NCBI RefSeq assembly: GCF_964019515.1
Contig: NZ_OZ026452.1
Location: 558,001 to 622,000, forward strand
Length of the DNA: 64,000 nucleotides
DNA from: Serratia symbiotica (Periphyllus acericola)
Lineage (GTDB): Bacteria > Pseudomonadota > Gammaproteobacteria > Enterobacterales > Enterobacteriaceae
Direction: 5' to 3'
Positions 30,655 to 41,653 of this stretch are shown one piece after another. Made by a program: the position numbers and the translations under genes. Below the pieces are notes generated by a model. The model was not told the origin of the DNA. It saw only the letters and a list, made by a program, of their open reading frames with translations, and made no database searches. How positions within the stretch are numbered: the first letter of the stretch is position 1; every line of letters starts with the position of its first letter.

Positions 30655-31950
30655 TTATGTGTTCTTTAGCTGGGGTTTGAAATCACGCTCAGTATAGCCG
30701 GTGTACAACTGGCGAGGGCGGGCAATTTTTATGCCTTCATCGTGCATTTCGTTCCAATGCGCGATCCAGCCCATGGTGCGGGCGATGGCGAAAATAACCG
30801 TAAACATAGAAGAAGGAATGCCCATCGCCTTCAGTATGATGCCTGAATAGAAATCGACATTCGGGTACAGTTTTTTCTCGATAAAGTATGGATCATTCAG
30901 CGCAATGTGTTCTAGCTCCATCGCTACCTGTAGCAAGTTGTCGTCCTTTTTGTTCAGTTCTTTCAGAACTTGGTGACAGGTTTCACGCATCACGGTGGCA
31001 CGCGGGTCATGGTTCTTATACACGCGGTGGCCGAACCCCATCAAACGGAACGAGTCGTTCTTATCTTTGGCACGCTTGATGAATTTTGGAATGTGATCGA
31101 CGGTATTGATCTCTTCTAGCATTTTTAGTGCAGCTTCGTTGGCACCGCCGTGCGCCGGGCCCCATAGAGAAGCGATACCAGCTGCAATGCAGGCAAACGG
31201 ATTGGCACCGGAGGAGCCTGCGGTACGTACGGTAGACGTGGAGGCATTCTGTTCATGGTCAGCATGCAGGATCAAGATGCGATCCATGGAGCGTTCCAAC
31301 ACCGGGTTCACTACGTATTCTTCGCATGGGGTAGCAAACATCATGTGTAGGAAGTTGCCAGCGTAAGAGAGATCATTGCGCGGATAAATAAACGGCTGGC
31401 CTAGAGAATATTTGTAACACATCGCCGCCACGGTCGGCATTTTTGACAGCAGGCGGAAAGCGGTGATCTCGCGGTGACGTTCGTTGTTGATGTTCAGCGC
31501 ATCGTGGTAGAATGCGGCTAACGCGCTGATCACGCCGCATAGCACTGCCATCGGGTGCGAGTCGCGGCGGAATCCACGGAGCAAATGGCTGATCTCGTCA
31601 TGGATCATGGTGTGGCGGGTCACGGTGGTTTTAAAGGTATCGAATTCTTCTGCGGTTGGTGCCTCGCCGTATAACAGGATGTAGCACACTTCCAGATAGC
31701 AAGACTCTTTCGCCAACTGCTCGATCGGGAAACCACGATGCAGCAGAATGCCCTTGTCGCCATCGATGAAGGTGATTTTTGATTCGCATGAGGCGGTAGA
31801 AGTAAAGCCGGGATCAAATGTGAAATAACCTTTGGAACCGAGAGTGCGGACATCAAGGACATCACGACCCAGTGTTGGGGTTAATAAACTCAATTCGATC
31901 GGGGGTTCACCATCATTACTAAACGTTAGCGTCGCTTTCTTATCAGTCAT
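30655..31950 (-). CDS. gltA: Citrate synthase
   Basis: GltA condenses oxaloacetate and acetyl-CoA at the entry to the TCA cycle. The 431-aa product (E. coli 427) carries the catalytic residues in [16 protein letters not shown] (His), [15 protein letters not shown] (His) and [14 protein letters not shown] (Asp). The C-terminus is KPQLKNT, a few residues longer than in E. coli. The start has a good Shine-Dalgarno, AAGGAGACATAA. It is divergent from sdhC. A MITE copy begins only 19 bp beyond the start codon, so the native leader is displaced. Confidence 0.97.
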   Translation of the reverse strand: MTDKKATLTFSNDGEPPIELSLLTPTLGRDVLDVRTLGSKGYFTFDPGFTSTASCESKITFIDGDKGILLHRGFPIEQLAKESCYLEVCYILLYGEAPTAEEFDTFKTTVTRHTMIHDEISHLLRGFRRDSHPMAVLCGVISALAAFYHDALNINNERHREITAFRLLSKMPTVAAMCYKYSLGQPFIYPRNDLSYAGNFLHMMFATPCEEYVVNPVLERSMDRILILHADHEQNASTSTVRTAGSSGANPFACIAAGIASLWGPAHGGANEAALKMLEEINTVDHIPKFIKRAKDKNDSFRLMGFGHRVYKNHDPRATVMRETCHQVLKELNKKDDNLLQVAMELEHIALNDPYFIEKKLYPNVDFYSGIILKAMGIPSSMFTVIFAIARTMGWIAHWNEMHDEGIKIARPRQLYTGYTERDFKPQLKNT

Positions 31951-31971
31951 TTATGTCTCCTTAGCGCCTTA

Positions 31972-32117
31972 GAATCTATCCCACTAGGCTATTTTATTTG
32001 CCATTTTGGCCCTGGGGCAATGCTAACCATCCTCACGTACGTCATGTACACTGCGGTTGTTACGCGCTGTCCTGATCCAAACTGGCTACAACAATGAACG
32101 CCCACTGGAATAGGCTC
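31972..32117. repeat. MITE-like repeat, copy 4, just upstream of gltA
   Basis: The element is 146 bp, from GAATCTATCCCACTAGGC to CCCACTGGAATAGGCTC, with TTA at 31969-31971 and at 32118-32120. It is the longest and best preserved copy. It sits between the gltA ribosome-binding site and the gltA promoter region expected in the gltA-sdhC spacer, so transcripts must run through it or start in it. Confidence 0.88.
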
Positions 32118-32120
32118 TTA

Positions 32121-32409
32121 ATTTTAAAAACGTCTAAAACCTGAAATACCTTAAATCTTATCAGGTTGCCCGCACAAAATGGAGCGGACGTTAATCCTAT
32201 GAGCGACATTTGCTTTTTGCGGTAAAGCTGGGTGGGAAACCACAGCTATCGGGATAGGCTTGGTAGGTACACCGTTACATATCTTGGATAATGGAGAAGG
32301 TGTAGCTGCTGACCTAGAGAGCATCATAAAACTTTTTGCAATCAATATGTAATTCAAATACTTACTTATTGTAAATTTAAGCGATTAGTATCGTAATAAT
32401 TGTGAGATG
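32121..32409. other. gltA-sdhC spacer, no gene seen
   Basis: About 290 bp between the MITE and the CRP-like site. It is AT-rich towards the sdhC side. Frames are short and unlike known proteins. It should carry the gltA promoter. I could not place one by eye. Confidence 0.4.
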
Positions 32410-32425
32410 TGTGATCTAAATCACT
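32410..32425 (+). promoter_or_regulatory. CRP-like site upstream of sdhC
   Basis: TGTGATCTAAATCACT fits the CRP consensus TGTGA-N6-TCACA in nine of ten positions. About 30 bp downstream lies GTTAATTGTAATAAT, similar to ArcA boxes. CRP and ArcA control of sdh-suc is known in E. coli. A promoter near TATACTGCCGCGAGG (about 32486-32500) is plausible. Confidence 0.65.
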
Positions 32426-32670
32426 GTTCGGTAGAAATGTTATCAAAGTGATTGTATGTTAATTGTAATAATAATGTACCCCTTCTATACTGCCGCGAGG
32501 TCTCCGGATTACCCGAAGTTGGGACTCCCAGCGTTATAAATGCGCGCCGTTTGAGCACAGAGGATATTGATGTTTAAGCGCGTGACGCGTAAGGGTTTTG
32601 GCTCTTAACGCTGTTTGATTCTTACCCAGACCCGGAGGAAGGAAAATCATAAGAGCTGCGTGGAATAGAT

Positions 32671-33048
32671 GTGAAAAAAAAACGACCTGTCAATATGGAT
32701 CTGCAAACGATCCGCTTTCCCGTAACTGCAATAGCCTCTATCTTACATCGAATCTCTGGCGTAATTACCTTTATTGCTGTGGGCATTCTCCTTTGGCTAC
32801 TGGGCCTGTCTCTCTCTTCCGCTGAAGGTTTCATGCAGGCAGCCGCCATCATGAATAGCTTCATTGTCAAATTCATATTATGGGGCATCCTCACGGCGCT
32901 GGCCTATCACATTTGCGGTGGCGTGCGTCACTTGCTGATGGATTTTGGCTGTATCGTAGAGAGTCTGGCCGCTGGTAACCGCTCAGCCCAGGTGGCGATC
33001 TGTCTGACCATTGTGCTATCAGTTTTGGCTGGAGTTTGGGTATGGTAA
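32671..33048 (+). CDS. sdhC: Succinate dehydrogenase cytochrome b556 subunit
   Basis: SdhC is a membrane anchor that carries heme b and the quinone site with SdhD. From GTG 32671 the product is 125 aa (E. coli 126-129): [20 protein letters not shown], three transmembrane helices, and SILHRISG with the Ser and Arg of the quinone site. The heme His lies in [16 protein letters not shown]. The E. coli upstream start (MIRNVKK) is not preserved: TAG interrupts that frame before the GTG. The stop overlaps the sdhD start by 7 bp. It is first in the sdhCDAB-sucABCD operon. Confidence 0.95.
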   Translation: MKKKRPVNMDLQTIRFPVTAIASILHRISGVITFIAVGILLWLLGLSLSSAEGFMQAAAIMNSFIVKFILWGILTALAYHICGGVRHLLMDFGCIVESLAAGNRSAQVAICLTIVLSVLAGVWVW

Positions 33049-33389
33049 ACAATGTTTCTGCATTAGGGCACAACGGCGTGCACGATTGGTTGTTGCTACG
33101 AGCTTCCTCCATCATCATTATTCTGTATGTCCTGTATCTCCTTGGTTTTTTTATCTTGGCCCCAGACCTCACCTATGAAATCTGGCACGGTTTCTTCGCT
33201 ACCTCTATGACAAAAGTATTCACCTTGCTGACCTTGCTGTCGATTCTGGTCCACGCTTGGATCGGCTTGTGGCAGGTACTGACGGATTATGTCAAACCGC
33301 TGGCGGTTCGCTTAGTGTCGCAACTAGCGATCGTTGTCGTATTGCTGGTCTATTTATTGTATGGAACTATCGTCGTGTGGGGTGTTTAA
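33042..33389 (+). CDS. sdhD: Succinate dehydrogenase membrane anchor subunit
   Basis: SdhD pairs with SdhC to hold heme b and ubiquinone. I choose ATG 33042 ([20 protein letters not shown]), giving 115 aa as in E. coli; an in-frame codon 6 bp upstream is less likely. Three transmembrane helices are visible. The heme His is in [20 protein letters not shown]. The stop abuts the sdhA ATG. Confidence 0.96.
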   Translation: MVNNVSALGHNGVHDWLLLRASSIIIILYVLYLLGFFILAPDLTYEIWHGFFATSMTKVFTLLTLLSILVHAWIGLWQVLTDYVKPLAVRLVSQLAIVVVLLVYLLYGTIVVWGV

Positions 33390-35156
33390 ATGAAACTGCC
33401 GGTCAGAGAGTTTGATGCAGTGGTTATCGGTGCCGGTGGCGCAGGTATGCGTGCTGCGTTACAGATTTCCCAAGCGGGTTTAACTTGCGCCCTGCTGTCC
33501 AAAGTATTCCCGACCCGTTCCCATACTGTCTCTGCGCAGGGTGGTATCACTGTTGCGCTCGGCAATAGCCATGAAGACAACTGGGAATGGCATATGTATG
33601 ACACGGTGAAAGGTTCCGACTATATCGGTGATCAGGACGCCATTGAGTATATGTGTAAAACCGGCCCGGAAGCCATTTTGGAACTGGAACATATGGGGTT
33701 GCCGTTCTCCCGTCTGGACGATGGCCGAATCTATCAACGCCCATTCGGTGGCCAATCGCTGAACTTCGGCGGTGGGCAGGCAGCACGGACCGCTGCGGCT
33801 GCTGACCGTACCGGTCACGCACTGCTGCACAGCTTGTACCAACAGAACCTGAAGAACCACACTACCATCTTCTCCGAGTGGTATGCGCTGGATCTGGTGA
33901 AAAACTCGGAGGGTGCCGTAGTGGGTACTACCGCTATCTGCATAGAAACCGGTGAAGTGGCTTACTTCAAAGCCAAGGCTACGGTGCTGGCGACTGGTGG
34001 TGCAGGCCGTATTTATCAGTCTACCACCAACGCCCACATCAACACCGGTGACGGTGTCGGCATGTCGCTGCGTGCTGGTGTGCCGGTGCAGGACATGGAA
34101 ATGTGGCAGTTCCATCCGACCGGCATCGCTGGTGCTGGGGTACTGGTGACTGAAGGCTGCCGTGGTGAAGGCGGCTATCTGCTGAACAAACACGGCGAGC
34201 GCTTCATGGAGCGTTATGCGCCGAACGCCAAAGACTTGGCAGGGCGCGATGTGGTTGCCCGTTCCATCATGATTGAAATCCGTGAAGGCCGTGGTTGTGA
34301 TGGCCCTTGGGGGCCACACGCCAAGTTGAAGTTGGATCATTTGGGCAAAGATGTGCTGGAATCCCGTTTACCGGGCATTCTGGAACTGTCACGCACTTTC
34401 GCGCATGTCGATCCGGTGAAAGAACCCATCCCGGTTATCCCGACCTGCCACTACATGATGGGCGGTATTCCGACCAAAGTGTCTGGTCAAGTGCTGACGG
34501 TAAACGATCAAGGTGAAGATGTGGTCATTCAGGGGCTGTTCGCTGTGGGTGAAATTGCCTGCGTATCGGTGCATGGTGCTAACCGTCTGGGGGGCAACTC
34601 GCTACTGGATCTGGTGGTATTCGGCCGTTCTGCTGGCTTGCACCTACAAGCATCGCTTGAAGGGCAGGGAGAGAACCGTGACGCCAGTGAGTCTGATGTA
34701 GCAGCCTCGCTGGAGCGTTTGAACCGCTGGAATAATACCCGCTCAGGTGAAGACCCGGTTGAAATTCGTAAGGCACTTCAATCCTGTATGCAGCACAATT
34801 TCTCAGTATTCCGTGAAGGTGATGCGATGGCCAAAGGGCTGGAAGAACTGAAAGTGATCCGTGAACGTCTGAAGCATGCCAGGCTGGACGATACCTCCAG
34901 CGAGTTCAACACCCAGCGTATCGAATGCCTGGAGTTGGATAACCTGATGGAGACCGCATATTCCACTGCGGTGTCGGCCAACTTTCGTACTGAGAGCCGG
35001 GGTGCACATAGCCGTTTCGATTATCCGGAACGTGATGACGCCAACTGGCTATGCCATTCGCTATATCTGCCGCAATCGGAAAGCATGACGTGCCGTCAGG
35101 TTAATATGCAACCGAAGTTGCGTCCGGCATTCCCGCCGAAAGTGCGTTCTTACTAA
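33390..35156 (+). CDS. sdhA: Succinate dehydrogenase flavoprotein subunit
   Basis: SdhA oxidises succinate to fumarate using covalently bound FAD. The product is 588 aa, as in E. coli. The Rossmann start is [17 protein letters not shown]; the FAD-binding His is in [13 protein letters not shown] (about residue 45). Active-site stretches include [20 protein letters not shown], and [10 protein letters not shown]. It starts directly after the sdhD stop and lies 16 bp before sdhB. No lesion is seen. Confidence 0.98.
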   Translation: MKLPVREFDAVVIGAGGAGMRAALQISQAGLTCALLSKVFPTRSHTVSAQGGITVALGNSHEDNWEWHMYDTVKGSDYIGDQDAIEYMCKTGPEAILELEHMGLPFSRLDDGRIYQRPFGGQSLNFGGGQAARTAAAADRTGHALLHSLYQQNLKNHTTIFSEWYALDLVKNSEGAVVGTTAICIETGEVAYFKAKATVLATGGAGRIYQSTTNAHINTGDGVGMSLRAGVPVQDMEMWQFHPTGIAGAGVLVTEGCRGEGGYLLNKHGERFMERYAPNAKDLAGRDVVARSIMIEIREGRGCDGPWGPHAKLKLDHLGKDVLESRLPGILELSRTFAHVDPVKEPIPVIPTCHYMMGGIPTKVSGQVLTVNDQGEDVVIQGLFAVGEIACVSVHGANRLGGNSLLDLVVFGRSAGLHLQASLEGQGENRDASESDVAASLERLNRWNNTRSGEDPVEIRKALQSCMQHNFSVFREGDAMAKGLEELKVIRERLKHARLDDTSSEFNTQRIECLELDNLMETAYSTAVSANFRTESRGAHSRFDYPERDDANWLCHSLYLPQSESMTCRQVNMQPKLRPAFPPKVRSY

Positions 35157-35172
35157 TTGCGGAGATTGATTG

Positions 35173-35889
35173 ATGAAACTCGAATTTTCGGTTTATCGCT
35201 ACAACCCGGATGCCGACGATGCACCATACATGCAGGATTACAACCTGGAAGCGGAAGAAGGGCGTGACATGATGCTGCTGGATGCATTAATCCAACTGAA
35301 GGAGCAAGACCCGACTCTGTCATTCCGCCGTTCATGCCGTGAGGGCGTGTGCGGTTCCGATGGGATCAATATAAACGGCAAAAACGGCTTGGCGTGCATC
35401 ACTCCAATCTCTTCGCTGCGTAAAGGTCACGAAAAAATTGTGATCCGCCCGCTGCCGGGGTTACCGGTGGTACGCGATCTGGTGGTAGATATGGGCCAGT
35501 TCTACGCTCAATATGAAAAGATAAAACCTTATCTGCTAAACGATGGCAAGTATCCCCCGGCGCGCGAACATCTACAGTCACCGGAGCAACGGGCTAAACT
35601 GGATGGTCTGTACGAGTGCATTCTGTGTGCTTGCTGCTCAACGTCTTGCCCATCGTTCTGGTGGAACCCTGACAAGTTCATAGGCCCGGCTGGGCTGCTG
35701 GCAGCGTATCGCTTCCTGATCGACAGCCGTGATACGGAAAAACAAGAACGTTTAGATGATCTAGACGACGCTTTTAGTGTTTTCCGCTGCCATAGCATAA
35801 TGAACTGTGTCAGTGTATGTCCTAAAGGTTTGAATCCGACGCGTGCTATTGGGCATATCAAGTCCATGCTGCTGCAACGCAGCGCATAA
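35173..35889 (+). CDS. sdhB: Succinate dehydrogenase iron-sulfur subunit
   Basis: SdhB passes electrons from FAD to quinone through three iron-sulfur clusters. ATG 35173 (MKLEFSVYRYNPDADDAPYM) gives 238 aa as in E. coli; a TTG codon just before it is not needed. The [2Fe-2S] cysteines are in SCREGVCGSDGININGKNGL followed by AC; the others are in CILCACCSTSCPSFWWNP and CHSIMNCVSVCPKGLNP. The spacer from sdhA carries GCGGAGATTG as ribosome-binding site. Confidence 0.98.
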   Translation: MKLEFSVYRYNPDADDAPYMQDYNLEAEEGRDMMLLDALIQLKEQDPTLSFRRSCREGVCGSDGININGKNGLACITPISSLRKGHEKIVIRPLPGLPVVRDLVVDMGQFYAQYEKIKPYLLNDGKYPPAREHLQSPEQRAKLDGLYECILCACCSTSCPSFWWNPDKFIGPAGLLAAYRFLIDSRDTEKQERLDDLDDAFSVFRCHSIMNCVSVCPKGLNPTRAIGHIKSMLLQRSA

Positions 35890-36008
35890 AGGGAATGAGA
35901 GGCTGCGCCGGGCAGTATTCCGGCGCATATCGCACGGAAGGTAACCGCTAAAAACTGACCCATGGTTGTGGTGTTCCATGCAGCCTGATTTGTTCGCCGG
36001 TTTTTAGA

Positions 36009-36028
36009 GGTTCCTTCTATAAGGAACC
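36009..36028. other. Small hairpin in the sdhB-sucA spacer
   Basis: GGTTCCTT, loop CTAT, AAGGAACC: an 8-bp perfect stem. It has no T-tract, so it is not an ordinary terminator. It may be an RNA stability or processing element between the sdh and suc segments of the operon. Nothing else stands out in the 278-bp spacer. Confidence 0.35.
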
Positions 36029-36167
36029 CAAGGTTCATAACAGCGTATATCAGTTATTTTAGTGGCTATAAGATACGCCGAGTGAATCGTTTACGGATAA
36101 CCGTATTTATCACGGTAATTATGCTAACTACGGCGAAAACTAAAGCTTCCAAGCTTAAGGAATCATG

Positions 36168-38975
36168 ATGCAGAACGGCGCAATGAAGGCCTGGCTGGAT
36201 TCCTCCTATCTGACAGGCGCGAACCAGTCTTACATAGAGCAACTCTATGAAGATTTTTTAACTGATCCTAGCTCCGTTGAAGATAGCTGGCGTTCCATTT
36301 TTCAGCAAGTTACCTCTGGGGGGATAAAATCCAATCATCTTCACTCTAAAATACGCGATTACTTCCGCCGCCTGGCGAAAGACACCACAGGGTACAACAC
36401 TACCAACACTGATCCAGAAACCGATGCCAAACAAGTCAAGGTATTGCAACTAATCAATGCCTTCCGTTTCCGTGGGCATCAGCATGCTAACCTCGATCCG
36501 CTTGGCCTGTGGCAGCAGGAGAAAGTGTCTGACCTTGATCCCGCTTACCACAATCTGACTGAAGTCGATTTCCATGAAACCTTTAACGTGGGTTCTTTCG
36601 CCATCGGCAAAGAAACCATGAAACTGGGTGACCTGTACGCTGCGCTGAAGAAGACCTACTGTGGTTCGATTGGTGCAGAGTACATGCACATCACCTATAC
36701 TGAAGAGAAAGGCTGGCTCCAGCAACGCATCGAATCGGTGGGGGGGAACGCTAGCTTTACCCGCGATGAGAAACGCCGTTTCTTGAATGAGTTGACCGCA
36801 GCGGAAGGTCTGGAACGTTATCTGGGTGCCAAGTTTCCTGGCGCGAAGCGCTTCTCGCTAGAAGGTGGTGACGCGTTGGTGCCCATGCTGAAAGAAATGG
36901 TGCGTCACGCGGGCAATAATGGTATGCGTGAAGTGGTACTGGGCATGGCTCACCGTGGCCGCCTGAATGTGTTGATCAATGTGCTGGGCAAAAAGCCGTC
37001 CGACCTGTTTGACGAGTTCGCTGGCAAGCATAAGGAACACCTCGGCACTGGTGACGTGAAATACCACGAGGGCTTTTCCTCCGATGTAGAAACTGAAGGT
37101 GGCATGGTTCACCTGGCACTGACGTTCAATCCATCGCACCTGGAGATCGTCAGCCCAGTTGTGATGGGCTCGGTACGCGCCCGCCGCGATCGTCTGGACG
37201 AAACGCGCAGTAATAGGGTGCTGCCAATTACTATCCATGGTGACGCGGCTATTACTGGTCAGGGTGTAGTGCAGGAAACCCTGAATATGTCGCAGGCGCG
37301 CGGTTACGAAGTGGGTGGCACGGTGCGCATCGTCATCAACAACCAGGTGGGTTTCACCACCTCCAACCCGCTAGATACCCGCTCAACCCGGTATTGTACC
37401 GACATCGCCAAAATGGTTCAAGCACCGATCTTCCACGTCAACGCAGACGATCCAGAAGCGGTGGCGTTCGTCACCCGCCTGGCATTGGATTTCCGTAACA
37501 CCTTTAAACGTGATGTGATGATCGATTTGGTCTGCTACCGTCGTCATGGGCATAACGAGGCCGATGAGCCAAGCGCCACCCAGCCGGTTATGTACCAGAA
37601 GATCAAAAAACACCCAACGCCACGCGAAATCTACACTGATATTCTGACCGAACAAAAAGTAGCTAGCCTGGAAGATGCCACAGAAATGGTGAATTTGTAC
37701 CGTGACGCGCTCGACCGTGGCGACTGTGTCGTTGAAGAGTGGCGTCCGATGAACCTGCATTCCTTCACCTGGTCGCCATACCTGAACCATGAGTGGGACG
37801 AGGAGTACCCAAGCAAAGTCGAGATGAAACGCTTGCAGGAGCTGGCTCGCTGCATCAGCAGTGTGCCGGAAGCAATCGAAATGCAATCACGCGTAGCGAA
37901 AATCTACCGCGACTGTGCAGAGATGGCCGCAGGTAACAAACCGTTCGACTGGGGTGCGGCTGAAACGCTGGCCTATGCCACCCTGGTGGATGAAGGCATC
38001 CCTATCCGCATCTCTGGTGAAGATGTCAGCCGTGGCACCTTCTTCCATCGCCATGCGGTGGTGCACAACCAGAAAAACAGCTCGGTCTATGTTCCGCTAG
38101 CGAATATCCACAGTGGCCAGGGCGAATTCAACGTCTGGGACTCGGTACTGTCTGAGGAAGCCGTGCTGGCGTTCGAATATGGTTACGCTACCGCTGAACC
38201 ACGCACACTGACCATTTGGGAGGCGCAATTCGGTGACTTTGCCAACGGTGCGCAAGTTGTTATCGATCAGTTCATCAGCTCCGGCGAGCAGAAATGGGGG
38301 CGCATGTGTGGCCTGGTGATGTTGCTGCCACACGGTTACGAAGGCCAGGGGCCAGAGCACTCTTCAGCGCGTCTGGAACGATACCTGCAGCTTTGTGCAG
38401 AGCAGAATATGCAAGTATGCATCCCATCTACTCCGGCGCAGGTTTACCATATGCTACGCCGACAGGCACTACGCGGAATGCGCCGCCCGCTGGTGGTGAT
38501 GTCGCCTAAGTCACTGCTGCGTCACCCGCAGGCGGTTTCTTCCCTGGAAGAGTTGGCCAATGGCACTTTCTTGTCGGCTATCGGCGAGATCGACGATCTG
38601 GAGCCGAAAGCGGTCAAACGCATGGTGCTGTGCGCTGGCAAAGTGTACTACGACCTGCTGGAGCAGCGCCGCAAGAATGAGCAGAAAGACGTCGCCATCA
38701 TCCGTATCGAGCAGTTATATCCGTTCCCGCATCAGGCGGTTCAGGCGGTGCTGGAGAAATATGCACATGTGCATGATTTCGTTTGGTGTCAAGAAGAGCC
38801 GTTAAACCAGGGGGCCTGGTATTGCAGCCAACACAACTTACGAGAAGTGGTGCCATTCGGCGCTTCTTTACGTTACGCCGGACGTCCTGCCTCTGCCTCT
38901 CCGGCGGTGGGTTATATGTCGGTACACCAGAAGCAACAGCAGGCTCTGGTGAACGACGCGCTGAATATTGATTAG
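36168..38975 (+). CDS. sucA: 2-oxoglutarate dehydrogenase E1 component
   Basis: SucA is the thiamine-diphosphate enzyme that decarboxylates 2-oxoglutarate and transfers the succinyl group to SucB. The product is 935 aa from ATG 36168 (E. coli 933); ATG 36165 is adjacent, but AAGGA is better spaced for the second. Conserved parts are EQLYEDFLTDPSSVEDSWR, GMAHRGRLNVLINVLGKKP, THGDAAI-like TIHGDAAITGQGVVQET, and CYRRHGHNEADEPSATQP near the cofactor site. The end is MSVHQKQQQALVNDALNID. No lesion is seen. Confidence 0.98.
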   Translation: MQNGAMKAWLDSSYLTGANQSYIEQLYEDFLTDPSSVEDSWRSIFQQVTSGGIKSNHLHSKIRDYFRRLAKDTTGYNTTNTDPETDAKQVKVLQLINAFRFRGHQHANLDPLGLWQQEKVSDLDPAYHNLTEVDFHETFNVGSFAIGKETMKLGDLYAALKKTYCGSIGAEYMHITYTEEKGWLQQRIESVGGNASFTRDEKRRFLNELTAAEGLERYLGAKFPGAKRFSLEGGDALVPMLKEMVRHAGNNGMREVVLGMAHRGRLNVLINVLGKKPSDLFDEFAGKHKEHLGTGDVKYHEGFSSDVETEGGMVHLALTFNPSHLEIVSPVVMGSVRARRDRLDETRSNRVLPITIHGDAAITGQGVVQETLNMSQARGYEVGGTVRIVINNQVGFTTSNPLDTRSTRYCTDIAKMVQAPIFHVNADDPEAVAFVTRLALDFRNTFKRDVMIDLVCYRRHGHNEADEPSATQPVMYQKIKKHPTPREIYTDILTEQKVASLEDATEMVNLYRDALDRGDCVVEEWRPMNLHSFTWSPYLNHEWDEEYPSKVEMKRLQELARCISSVPEAIEMQSRVAKIYRDCAEMAAGNKPFDWGAAETLAYATLVDEGIPIRISGEDVSRGTFFHRHAVVHNQKNSSVYVPLANIHSGQGEFNVWDSVLSEEAVLAFEYGYATAEPRTLTIWEAQFGDFANGAQVVIDQFISSGEQKWGRMCGLVMLLPHGYEGQGPEHSSARLERYLQLCAEQNMQVCIPSTPAQVYHMLRRQALRGMRRPLVVMSPKSLLRHPQAVSSLEELANGTFLSAIGEIDDLEPKAVKRMVLCAGKVYYDLLEQRRKNEQKDVAIIRIEQLYPFPHQAVQAVLEKYAHVHDFVWCQEEPLNQGAWYCSQHNLREVVPFGASLRYAGRPASASPAVGYMSVHQKQQQALVNDALNID

Positions 38976-39027
38976 TGCTTGTTCTTTTGCTAGCAAATGA
39001 AGGGTAAAAAATTTAAGGGGAAGCTAA

Positions 39028-40242
39028 ATGAGTAGCGTAGATATTCTGGTTCCTGACCTTCCTGAATCGGTTGCCGATGCAACGGTAGCCGCCTGGCACA
39101 GGAAACCGGGTGACAACGTTCAGCGTGATGAAGTCCTGGTGGAAATCGAAACCGACAAGGTAGTGTTTGAAGTGCCGGCCAGTGAAGCTGGTATTCTTGA
39201 TGCGATCGTGGAAGAAGTGGGTGCTACTGTGCTGTCTCGCCAGATCCTTGGCCGCATCCATTCGGGCGACCGCTCTGGCAAACCGACCAGCGAGAAAAGC
39301 CTCACACCTAAAGACGCTACCTCTGTTCAGTGCGCTACCGCCAGCCTGGAAGCAGCAAGCAATGACGCGCTCAGCCCGGCAATTCGTCGGCTGATCGCTG
39401 AACACGATCTCGACGCCAGTTCCATCAAAGGCAGCGGTGTGGGCGGCCGTATCACTCGTGAAGACGTGGAAGTGCATCTGGCTAACAGCAAGCAAACTGA
39501 TAAACTGACCGCTGAAGCGGCACCACAACCTACCCTGAGAAATCGCTACGAAAAACGCGTGCCGATGACCCGCCTACGTAAACGCGTGGCTGAACGCCTG
39601 TTAGAAGCGAATAATAGTACTGCCATGCTGACCACCTTCAACGAAATCAACATGCAGCCGATCATGGATCTGCGTAATCAGTACGGTGAAGCCTTCGAGA
39701 AGCGCCACGGTGTGCGTCTAGGCTTTCTGTCCTTCTACATCAAGGCGGTGGTTGAAGCGCTGAAGCGTTATCCAGAAGTGAACGCGTCGATCGACGGTTC
39801 TGATGTGGTTTATCACAATTACTTTGATGTCAGTATCGCGGTATCTACCCCACATGGCCTGGTGACGCCAGTGCTACGTGATGTAGACACCATGAGTATG
39901 GCAGATATAGAATTTAAAATCAAAGCGTTAGCTGTTAAAGGCCGCGACAAAAAATTGACTGTAGAAGAACTGACCGGCGGTAATTTCACCATTACCAATG
40001 GCGGCGTATTCGGCTCATTGATGTCCACTCCAATCATCAACCCACCCCAGAGCGCTATTTTGGGTATGCATGCCATCAAAGATCGCCCCATGGCGGTTAA
40101 TGGTCAGGTGGTGATCCAATCGATGATGTATCTGGCGCTGTCTTATGACCACCGCTTGATCGACGGCAAAGAGTCCGTCGGTTACTTGATGACAGTTAAA
40201 GATATGTTGGAAGATCCGGTTCGTCTGCTGCTGGACGTCTAG
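39028..40242 (+). CDS. sucB: 2-oxoglutarate dehydrogenase E2 (dihydrolipoyl succinyltransferase)
   Basis: SucB is the core of the 2-oxoglutarate dehydrogenase complex. The 404-aa product (E. coli 405) starts with a lipoyl domain carrying the lipoyl-lysine in [15 protein letters not shown] peripheral-subunit-binding domain follows ([20 protein letters not shown]), then the catalytic domain with [17 protein letters not shown] (His and Asp near the C-terminus). A ribosome-binding AAGGGGAAG precedes the ATG. It lies 52 bp after sucA. Confidence 0.98.
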   Translation: MSSVDILVPDLPESVADATVAAWHRKPGDNVQRDEVLVEIETDKVVFEVPASEAGILDAIVEEVGATVLSRQILGRIHSGDRSGKPTSEKSLTPKDATSVQCATASLEAASNDALSPAIRRLIAEHDLDASSIKGSGVGGRITREDVEVHLANSKQTDKLTAEAAPQPTLRNRYEKRVPMTRLRKRVAERLLEANNSTAMLTTFNEINMQPIMDLRNQYGEAFEKRHGVRLGFLSFYIKAVVEALKRYPEVNASIDGSDVVYHNYFDVSIAVSTPHGLVTPVLRDVDTMSMADIEFKIKALAVKGRDKKLTVEELTGGNFTITNGGVFGSLMSTPIINPPQSAILGMHAIKDRPMAVNGQVVIQSMMYLALSYDHRLIDGKESVGYLMTVKDMLEDPVRLLLDV

Positions 40243-40274
40243 TAACCCTGGTCGGCGCAATACCTTAGCTGCAT

Positions 40275-40386
40275 CAGCTGCATCGCGATGGCAACGGAGC
40301 TAATCCCCAGGAGAATAGCGAACTATGTGATTGGGGGGGAGAGAAAGCAACCAACAAAGATGCAGCTTTAAGTATGATGGGTATAA
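40275..40386. repeat. Degenerate ERIC-like element between sucB and sucC
   Basis: The stretch contains GAGCTAATCCCCAGGAGAAT, then ATGTGATTGGGGGG, and ends GCAGCTTTAAGTATGATGGG followed by TATA. This is the ERIC core and right end in diverged form. The left border is vague. It sits inside the sdh-suc operon, where E. coli has repeats as well. Confidence 0.65.
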
Positions 40387-40486
40387 CGCCGCGCCCATAT
40401 TCTGTACTACGTGGCTGGAAAGTCATGCCCATTATCGTGCATCCCTGACCCGGATAAAACCTTCAGAACTGAATGGATAAAACACC

Positions 40487-41653
40487 ATGAATTTACACGA
40501 ATATCAGGCAAAACAGTTATTTGCTCGGTATGGTATGCCAGCACCTACCGGCTACACTTGTACCACGCCGGATGAAGCAGAAGAAGCCGCATCAAAAATC
40601 TGCTGTGGCCCGTGGGTGGTTAAATGTCAGGTTCATGCTGGCGGACGAGGTAAAGCTGGCGGCGTTAAAGTGATTAACAGTAAAGAAGATATCCGTGCTT
40701 TTGCGGAAGCCTGGTTGGGCAAACGTCTGGTGACCTACCAAACTGACGCGCTGGGCCAGCCAGTAAACCAAATACTGGTAGAAGCAGCGATCGACATCGA
40801 TAAAGAACTGTACTTGGGCGCAGTAGTTGACCGCAGCTCCCGTCGCGTGGTGTTTATGGCATCCATTGAAGGCGGTGTTGAGATCGAAAAAGTGGCGCAA
40901 GATTCCCCGGAACTGATCCACAAAATGACCATCGATCCGTTGGTCGGGCCACAGCCTTACCAGGGCCGTGAGCTGGCCTTCAAGTTGGGGCTGACCGGCA
41001 AGCAAGTCAGTCTGTTCGCCAAGATCTTTATGGGGTTGGCAACGCTGTTCCTGGAGCGTGACCTGGCGATGGTTGAGATCAACCCGCTGGTGATCACCAA
41101 ACAGGGCTACATGGTGTGCCTGGACGGCAAACTGGGTGCCGATGGTCACGCCTTGTTCCGACAGCCTGAACTGCGCGAAATGCGCGATCTTTCTCAAGAA
41201 GACGAGCGTGAATCCCGTGCGTCAAAGTGGGAGTTGAACTACGTAGCGCTTGACGGCAACATCGGCTGCATGGTTAACGGTGCTGGATTGGCAATGGGTA
41301 CCATGGACATCGTTAAACTGCATGGTGGTGAACCGGCTAACTTCCTGGACGTAGGTGGTGGTGCAACGAGAGAGCGTGTCGCTGAAGCATTTAAAATCAT
41401 CCTGTCCGATGATAAAGTGCAAGCGGTGCTAGTTAACATCTTCGGTGGTATCGTGCGTTGTGATCTGATCGCTGACGGCATCATCGGCGCAGTGGCTGAA
41501 GTGGGCGTGAACATTCCAGTGGTGGTGCGTCTGGAAGGGAATAACGCCGAACTGGGTACCAAAAAATTGGCGGACAGTGGTCTGAATATCATTGCTGCGA
41601 ACAGCCTGACTGATGCGGCTTGGCAAGTTGTTGCGGCAGTGGAGGGTAAATAA
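40487..41653 (+). CDS. sucC: Succinyl-CoA synthetase beta subunit
   Basis: SucC and SucD make succinate and ATP (or GTP) from succinyl-CoA. The 388-aa product matches E. coli in length. The ATP-grasp domain begins [37 protein letters not shown] and [11 protein letters not shown] follow. The C-terminal domain has [18 protein letters not shown]. The stop TAA overlaps the sucD ATG by one base (TAATG). Confidence 0.98.
   Translation: MNLHEYQAKQLFARYGMPAPTGYTCTTPDEAEEAASKICCGPWVVKCQVHAGGRGKAGGVKVINSKEDIRAFAEAWLGKRLVTYQTDALGQPVNQILVEAAIDIDKELYLGAVVDRSSRRVVFMASIEGGVEIEKVAQDSPELIHKMTIDPLVGPQPYQGRELAFKLGLTGKQVSLFAKIFMGLATLFLERDLAMVEINPLVITKQGYMVCLDGKLGADGHALFRQPELREMRDLSQEDERESRASKWELNYVALDGNIGCMVNGAGLAMGTMDIVKLHGGEPANFLDVGGGATRERVAEAFKIILSDDKVQAVLVNIFGGIVRCDLIADGIIGAVAEVGVNIPVVVRLEGNNAELGTKKLADSGLNIIAANSLTDAAWQVVAAVEGK

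Noticed and set aside
32221..32270. ATCGGGATAGGCTTGG near 32250, similar to the MITE right end
   Set aside because: Only about ten bases match and no left end or duplication is found nearby, so I do not count it as a copy.
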